Below are positions 33,522-39,402 of a stretch of DNA of 39,402 bases, in pieces. Source of the stretch: Liolophura sinensis. Its lineage: Eukaryota; Mollusca; Polyplacophora; Chitonida; Chitonidae. The first letter of the stretch is position 1, and every line of letters starts with the position of its first letter. The stretch spans positions 1 through 39,402 of the forward strand of contig NW_027018334.1 in assembly GCF_032854445.1 (NCBI RefSeq), read 5' to 3'. The notes under the pieces were generated by a model. It did not search any database and was not told the DNA's origin. It saw only the letters and a program-made list of their open reading frames with translations. Position numbers and translations under genes: made by a program.

Positions 33522-36469
33522 ATCAATGATCATTCAATTGTCGCTACAGCCAAAACTATTGGTCGGAGAGCAACGCGGTTTGCACCATTCGATTTCTCGT
33601 CACAAAATACGTCGGATTAGCCTCTTACCAGCAGCACTGGAACAGTTTTTCCACTTTTGCATTTTTGCCTGGTCTTTTTGTTAATTGAAACCAGCTACAC
33701 TGTACTCTGTACAATCGCGACTGGTCATTACTATATTCAACTTTTGACTATAAGTTATGTGCCCTTCGGTAGCCCAGATGGCCTGAAATCTTTGGGGAAA
33801 GCCCATTTAACTCACCCAGCAATTGTCCTTACTTCTAAGTCCAAGACAATCTCAATGTCTTTATCTACGTGTAGAAAAACCAGACCATTTGTACATAAAA
33901 ATCACAAGGTACTTGATACAGTCTGCTGTAAAAAGTACAACTAAACACTGACCCACATTTTTTAAGGTGCCAAAAGATGCGGAATAGAGCCAGGCATCGG
34001 CAGCTGTTGAAAAATTGCAAATTTCCCTGGTTTCCATGGAGTAAGAGCCGTTGCTGTGCACGTGATTATGACATCAATGATCATTCAATTGTCACTACAG
34101 CCAAAGGTATTGGTCGGAGAGCAACGCAGATTGTACCATTCGATTTCTCGTCAGAAATTACGTCGGATTAGCATCTTGCCAGCAGCACTGGAACAGTTTT
34201 TCCACTTTTGCATTTTTGCCTGGTCTTTTTGTTAATTGGAATCGGCTACACTGTACTCTGTACAATCGCGACTGGTCATTACTATATTCCACTTTTGATT
34301 ATAAGTTATGTGCCCTTCGGGAGCCCAGAAGACCTGAAATCTTTGGGTTAAGCCCATTTAACTCACCCAGCAATTGCCTTACTTCTAAGTCGAAGACAAT
34401 GTCAATGTCTTTATCTACGTGTAGAAAAACCACACCATTTGTACGTGAAAAACACAAGGTACTTGATACAATCTGCTGTAAAAAGTACAACTAAAAACTG
34501 ACCCACATTTATAAGGTGCCAAAAGATGCGAAATTGGGCCAGGCATCGGCAGCTGTTAAAAAATTGCAAATATTTATGGTTTCCATGGAGTAAGAGCCGT
34601 TGCTGGCACGTGATTATGACATCAATGATCATTGAATTGTCGCTACAGCCAAAAGTATGGTCGGAGAGCAACGCGGTTTGCACCATTCGATTTCTCGTCA
34701 CAAAATACGTCGGATTAGCCTCTTACCAGCAACACTGGAACAGTTTTTCCACTTTTCCATTTTTGCCTGGTCTTTTTGTTAATTGAAATCGGCTACACTG
34801 TACTCTGTACAATCGCGACTGGTCATTACTATATTCAACTTTTGACTATAAGTTATGTGCCCTTCGGTAGCCCAGAAGACCTGAAATCTTTGGGCTAAGC
34901 TTATTTAACTCACCCAGCGATTGTCTTACTTCTAAGTGCAAGACAATCTCAATGTCTTTATCTACGTGTAGAAAAACCAGACCATTTGTACATAAAAAAC
35001 ACACGGTACTTGATACAGTCTGCTGTAAAAAGTACCACTGAACACTGACCCACTTCAGTAAGGTGCCAAAAGATGCGGAATTGAGCCAGGCATCGGCAGC
35101 TGTTGACAAATTGCAAATTTCCCTGGTTTCCATGGAGTAAGAGCCGTTGCTACGCACGTGATTATGACCTCAATGATCATTCAATTGTCGCTACAGCCAA
35201 AAGTATTGGTTGGAGAGCAACGCGGTTTGCACCATTCGATTTCTCGTCACAAAATACGTCGGATTAGCTTCTTACCAGCAGCACTGGAACAGTTTTTCCA
35301 CTTTTGCATTTTTGCCTGGGTCTTTTTGTTAATTGAAATCGGCTACACTGTACTCTGTACAATCGCGACTGGTCATTACTATATTCACTTTTGACTATAA
35401 GTTATGTGCCCTTCGGTAGCCCAGAAGACGTCAAATCTTTGGGCTAAGCCCATTTAACTCACCCAGCAATTGTCTTACTTCTAAGTCCAAGACAATCTCA
35501 ATGTCTTTATCTACGTGTAGAAAAACCCACACCATTTGTACATAAAAAACACAAGGTACTTGATACAGTCTGCTGTAAAAAGTACAACTGACCGCAATCC
35601 CACATGAATAAGGTGCCAAAAGATGCGGAATTGAGCCAGGTATCGGCAGCTGTTGAAAAATTGCAAATTTCCCTGGTTTCCATGGAGTAAGAGCCGTTGC
35701 TGTGCACGTGATTATGACATAAATGATCATTCAATTGTCACTACAGGCAAAAGTATTGGTCGGGGAGCTACGCGGTTTGCACCATTCGATTTCTCGTCAC
35801 AAAATACGTCGGATTAGCTTCTTACCAGCAGCACTGGAAAAGTTTTTCCACTTTTGCATTTTTGCCTGGTCTTTTTGTTAATTGAAACCGCCTACACTGT
35901 ACTCTGTACAATCGCGACTGGTCATTACTATATTCAACTTTTGACTATAAGTTATGTGCCCTTCGGTAGCCCAGAAGACCTGAAATCTTTGGGCCAAGCC
36001 CATTTAACTCACCCAGCAATTGTCTTACTTCTAAGTCCAAGACAATCTCAATGTCTTTATCTACGTGTAGAAAAACCAGACCATTTGTACATAAAAATCA
36101 CAAGGTACTTGATACAGTCTGCTGTAAAAAGTACAACTAAACACTGACCCACATGAATAAGGTGCCAAAAGATGCGGAATTGGGTCAGGCATCGGCAGCT
36201 GTTGAAAAATTGCAAATTTCCCTGGTTTCCATGGAGTAAGAGCCGTTGCTGGGCACGTGATTATGACATCAATGATCATTCAATTGTCACTACAGCCAAA
36301 AGTATTGGTCGGAGAGCAACGCGGTTTGCACCATTCGATTTGTCGTCACAAACTATGTCGAATTAGCCTCTTACCAGCAACACTGGAACAGTTTTTCCAC
36401 TTTTGCATTTTGCCTGGTCTTTTTGTTAATTGAAATCGGCTACACTGTACTCTGTACAATCGCGACTGG
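33522..36469 (+). repeat. Mosaic segment joining blocks A and B on the distal side
   Basis: About five monomers with pieces traceable elsewhere. Bases 33561-33865 match 10964-11268 (offset 22,597), sharing agatggcctgaaatc and tttggggaaagccc. The 34274 copy resembles 21948. Bases 34527-35140 match 10281-10900. The 35371 copy carries ctgaccgcaatcccac as in the tetramer. The 35920 copy matches 23046 (offset 12,874). Small indels are common here, for example gctggcacgtg, agtatggtcgg and attcacttttgac, each missing one or two bases. Confidence 0.78.
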
Positions 36470-37737
36470 TCATTACTATATTCAACTTTTGACAATAAGT
36501 TATGTGCCCTTCGGTAGCCCAGAAGACGTCAAATCTTTGGGCCAAGCCCATTTAACTCACCCAGCAATTGCCTTACTTCTAAGTCGAAGACAATCTCAAT
36601 GTCTTTATCTACGTGTAGAAAAAACCAGACCATTTGTACATAAAAAACACAAGGTACTTGATACAGTCTGCTGTAAAAAGTACAACTGAACACTGACCCA
36701 CATTTATAAAATGCCAAAAGATGCGGAAGTGGGCCAGGCATCGGCAGCTGTTAAAAAACTGCAAATATCCATGGTTTTCCATGGAGTAAGAGCCGTTGCT
36801 GGGCACGTGATTATGACATCAATGATCATTGAATTGTCGCTACAGCCAAAAGTATTGGTCGGAGAGCAACGCAGTTTGCACCATTCGATTTGTGGTCACA
36901 AAATACGTCGGATTAGCCTCTTACCAGCAGCAGTGGAACAATTTTTCCACTTTTGCATTTTTACCTGGTCTTTTTGTTAATTGAAACCGGCTACACTGTA
37001 CTCTGTACAATCGCGACTGGTCATTACTATATTACAACTTTTGACTCTAAGTTATGTGCCCTTCGGTAGCCCAGAAGACGTCAAATCTTTGGGCTCAGCC
37101 CATTTAACTCACCCAGCAATTGTCTTACTTCTAAGTCCAAGACAATCTCAATGTCTTTATCTACGTGTAGAAAAACCACACCATTTGTACATAAAAAACA
37201 CAAGGTACTTGATACAGTGTGCTGTAAAAAGTACAACTGAACACTGACCCACTTCAGTAAGGTGCCAAAAGATGCGGAATTGAGCCAGGCATCGGCAGCT
37301 GTTGAAAAATTGCAAATTTCCCTGGTTTCCATGGAGTAAGAGCCGTTGCTACGCACGTAATTATGACATAAATGATCATTCAATTGTCACTACAGCCAAA
37401 AGTATTGGTCGGAGAGCAACGCGGATTGCACATTCGATTTGTCGTCAGAAAATACGTCGGATTAGCCTCTTAACAGCAGCACTGGAACAGTTTTTCCACT
37501 TTTGCATTTTTGCCTGGTCTTTTTGTTAATTGAAATCGGCTACACTGTACTCTGTACAATCGCGACTGGTCATTACTATATTCAACTTTTGACTATAAGT
37601 TCTGTGCCCTTCGGTAGCCAGAAAACGTCAAATCTTTGGGCCAAGCCCATTTAACTCACCCAGCAATTGCCTTACTTCTAAGTCGAAGACAATCTCAATG
37701 TCTTTATCTACGTGTAGAAAAAACCAGACCATTTGTA
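36470..37737 (+). repeat. Block B-related segment, copy 3
   Basis: Matches about 15910-17177 at a constant offset of 20,560 with a few percent differences. It keeps the order gacaataag, gaaaaaaccagacc, cacatttataaaatgcc, gcggaagtggg, ggctcagccc and ttctgtgccc. Private changes include catggttttccatgg (one extra T), gatttgtggtcac and attacaacttttgac. The match to the first copy ends where the text becomes gtacataaaaaac instead of gtacgtgaaaaac. Confidence 0.83.
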
Positions 37738-38319
37738 CATAAAAAACACAAGGTACTTGATACAGTCTGCTGTAAAAAGTACAACTGAACACTGACCACA
37801 TTTATAAAATGCCAAAGATGCGAAAGTGGGCCAGGCATCGGCAGCTGTTAAAAAACTGCAAATATCCATGGTTTCAATGGAGTAAGAGCCGTTGCTGGGC
37901 ACGTGATTATGACATAAATGATCATTCAATTGTCGCTACAGCCAAAAGTATTGGTCGGAGAGCAACGCGGTTTGCACCATTCGATTTCTCGTCACAAAAT
38001 ACGTCGGATTAGCCTCTTACCAGCAGCAGTGGAACAATTTTTCCACTTTTGCATTTTTGCCTGGTCTTTTTGTTAATTGAAACCGGCTACACTGTACTCT
38101 GTACAATCGCGACTGGTCATTACTATATTCAACTTTTGACTATAAGGTTATGTGCCCTTCGGTAGCCCAGAAGACGTCAAATCTTTGGGCTAAGCCCATT
38201 TAACTCACCCAGCAATTGTCTTACTTCTAAGTCCAAGACAATCTCAATGTCTTTATCTACGTGTAGAAAAACCAGACCATTTGTACATAAAAAACACAAG
38301 GTACTTGATACAGTCTGCT
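37738..38319 (+). repeat. Monomer between the two distal block B segments
   Basis: One monomer (landmark 38115) with several single-base losses or gains, such as ctgaccacattt, gccaaagatgcg and ctataaggttatg. A concentration of one-base indels like this could be real decay or residual long-read consensus error at the end of the window. Confidence 0.72.
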
Positions 38320-39402
38320 GTAAAAAGTACAACTGAACACTGACCCACATTTATAAAATGCCAAAAGATGCGGAAGTGGGCCAGGCATCGGCAGCTGTTA
38401 AAAAACTGCAAATATCCATGGTTTCCATGGAGTAAGAGCCGTTGCTGGGCACGTGATTATGACATAAATGATCATTGAATTGTCGCTACAGCCAAAAGTA
38501 TTGGTCGGAGAGCAACGCGGTTTGCACCATTCGATTTCTCGTCACAAAATACGTCGGATTAGCCTCTTACCAGCAGCAGTGGAACAATTTTTCCACTTTT
38601 GCATTTTACCTGGTCTTTTTGTTAATTGAAACCGGCAACACTGTACTCTGTACAATCGCGACTGGTCATTACTATATTCAACTTTTGACTATAAGTTATG
38701 TGCCCTTCGGTTAGCCCAGAAGACGTCAAATCTTTGGGCTAAGCCCATTTAACTCACCCAGCAATTGTCTTACTTCTCAGTCCAAGACAATCTCAATGTC
38801 TTTATCTACGTGTAGAAAAACCAGACCATTTGTACATAAAAAACACAAGGTACTTGATACAGTCTGCTGTAAAAAGTACAACTGAACACTGACCCACTTC
38901 AGTAAGGTGCCAAAAAGATGCGGAATTGAGCAGGCATCGGCAGCTGTTGAAAAATTGCAAATTTCCCTGGTTTCCATGGAGTAAGAGCCGTTGCTACGCA
39001 CGTAATTATGACATAAATGATCATTCAATTGTCGCTACAGCCAAATATATTGGTCGGAGAGCAACGCGGATTGCACCATTCGATTTCTCGTCACAAAATA
39101 CGTCGGATTAGCCTCTTACCAGCAGCACTGGAACAGTTTTTCCACTTTTGCATTTTTGCCTGGTCTTTTTGTTAATTCAAATCGGCTACATTGTACTATG
39201 TACCTTCGCGACTGGTCATTACTATATTCAACTTTTGACAATAAGTTATGTGCCCTTCGGTAGCCCAGAAGACGTCAAATCTTTGGGCCAAGCCCATTTA
39301 ACTCACCCAGCAATTGCCTTACTTCTAAGTCGAAGACAATCTCAATGTCTTTATCTACGTGTAGAAAAAACCAGACCATTTGTACATAAAAAAACACAAG
39401 GT
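38320..39402 (+). repeat. Block B-related segment, copy 4 (cut by window end)
   Basis: Matches about 15016-16097 at an offset of 23,304-23,306. Both carry gaaaccggcaacactg, ttctcagtcc, acgcacgtaattatg, caaatatattgg, cattgtactatgtacc with ttcgcgac, and gacaataag. It has extra one-base changes such as cggttagccc, gccaaaaagatgcgg and gagcaggcatc. The block probably continues past the right edge. Confidence 0.85.

Larger units (their letters stand above)
5842..39402 (+). repeat. Right satellite array, ~549-bp monomers, 63 copies
   Basis: Tandem monomers of mostly 549 bp. The landmark ggtcattact starts at 5953, 6501, 7043, 7592, 8141, 9087, 9636, 10577, 11126, 11668, 12217, 12766 (mutated), 13315, 14261, 14810, 15360, 15908, 16459, 17008, 17558, 18107, 18656, 19206, 19755, 20304, 20852, 21399, 21948, 22497, 23046, 23594, 24143, 24692, 25241, 25790, 26339, 26889, 27438, 27987, 28536, 29086, 29636, 30185, 31129, 31678, 32227, 33173, 33723, 34274, 34821, 35371, 35920, 36468, 37019, 37568, 38115, 38664 and 39214. 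Five further copies lack this landmark through a shared deletion. The last copy runs off the window. No gene or unrelated insertion interrupts the array, so every stretch without other annotation is this repeat. Confidence 0.98.

Noticed and set aside
5842-39402. CRISPR array
   Set aside because: The repeats are about 549 bp and contiguous, with no short repeat and unique spacer pattern and no cas genes.
1-39402. Transposable element or integron as the source of the repeats
   Set aside because: No terminal inverted repeats bound the monomer, no transposase, reverse transcriptase or integrase fragment is present, and the units are head-to-tail without target duplications.

Overview
The whole 39.4 kb window is tandemly repeated satellite DNA. 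It consists of about 74 copies of one AT-rich monomer of roughly 549-550 bp, and I see no gene, rRNA, tRNA, transposase or CRISPR array. An array this long and this regular points to eukaryotic heterochromatin such as a centromeric, pericentromeric, subtelomeric or B-chromosome satellite. I do not recognise the monomer and cannot name the host. CpG is only mildly depleted (about 18 per monomer by hand count), which argues weakly against a vertebrate genome. Short open frames occur on both strands of nearly every monomer. They are shadows of the repeat, not genes.

Layout. Bases 1-5828 hold 11 copies in one orientation, organised as a clean dimeric higher-order repeat (HOR) of about 1,099 bp. 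At 5829-5841 the array flips. The two sides form an inverted repeat with 86-nt perfect arms around a 13-nt centre. From 5842 to the end, 63 copies run in the opposite orientation: 58 full length and 5 sharing one identical 154-bp internal deletion.

The right-hand array has no single HOR period. It is a mosaic of duplicated blocks. Block A (6581-9811) recurs at 11206-14985 with one extra monomer, and part of it recurs at 32086-33521. Block B, three monomers long, occurs at 15212-16875 and 17959-19622, and related parts return at 36470-37737 and 38320-39402. A near-identical tetrameric HOR of 2,197 bp is present twice in tandem at about 25410-29851. Offsets of about 20.5-24.2 kb link the 8-17 kb part to the 32-39 kb part, so a larger repeat unit may exist.

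Within the monomer, variation is concentrated in a few short segments, including a 13-nt dyad and the flanks of a CACGTG site. The most interesting observations are the orientation switch with different HOR structure on each side, the amplified deletion monomer, and the nested block duplications, which record how the array grew by unequal exchange. All identities and offsets come from reading by eye; an alignment is needed for exact values.
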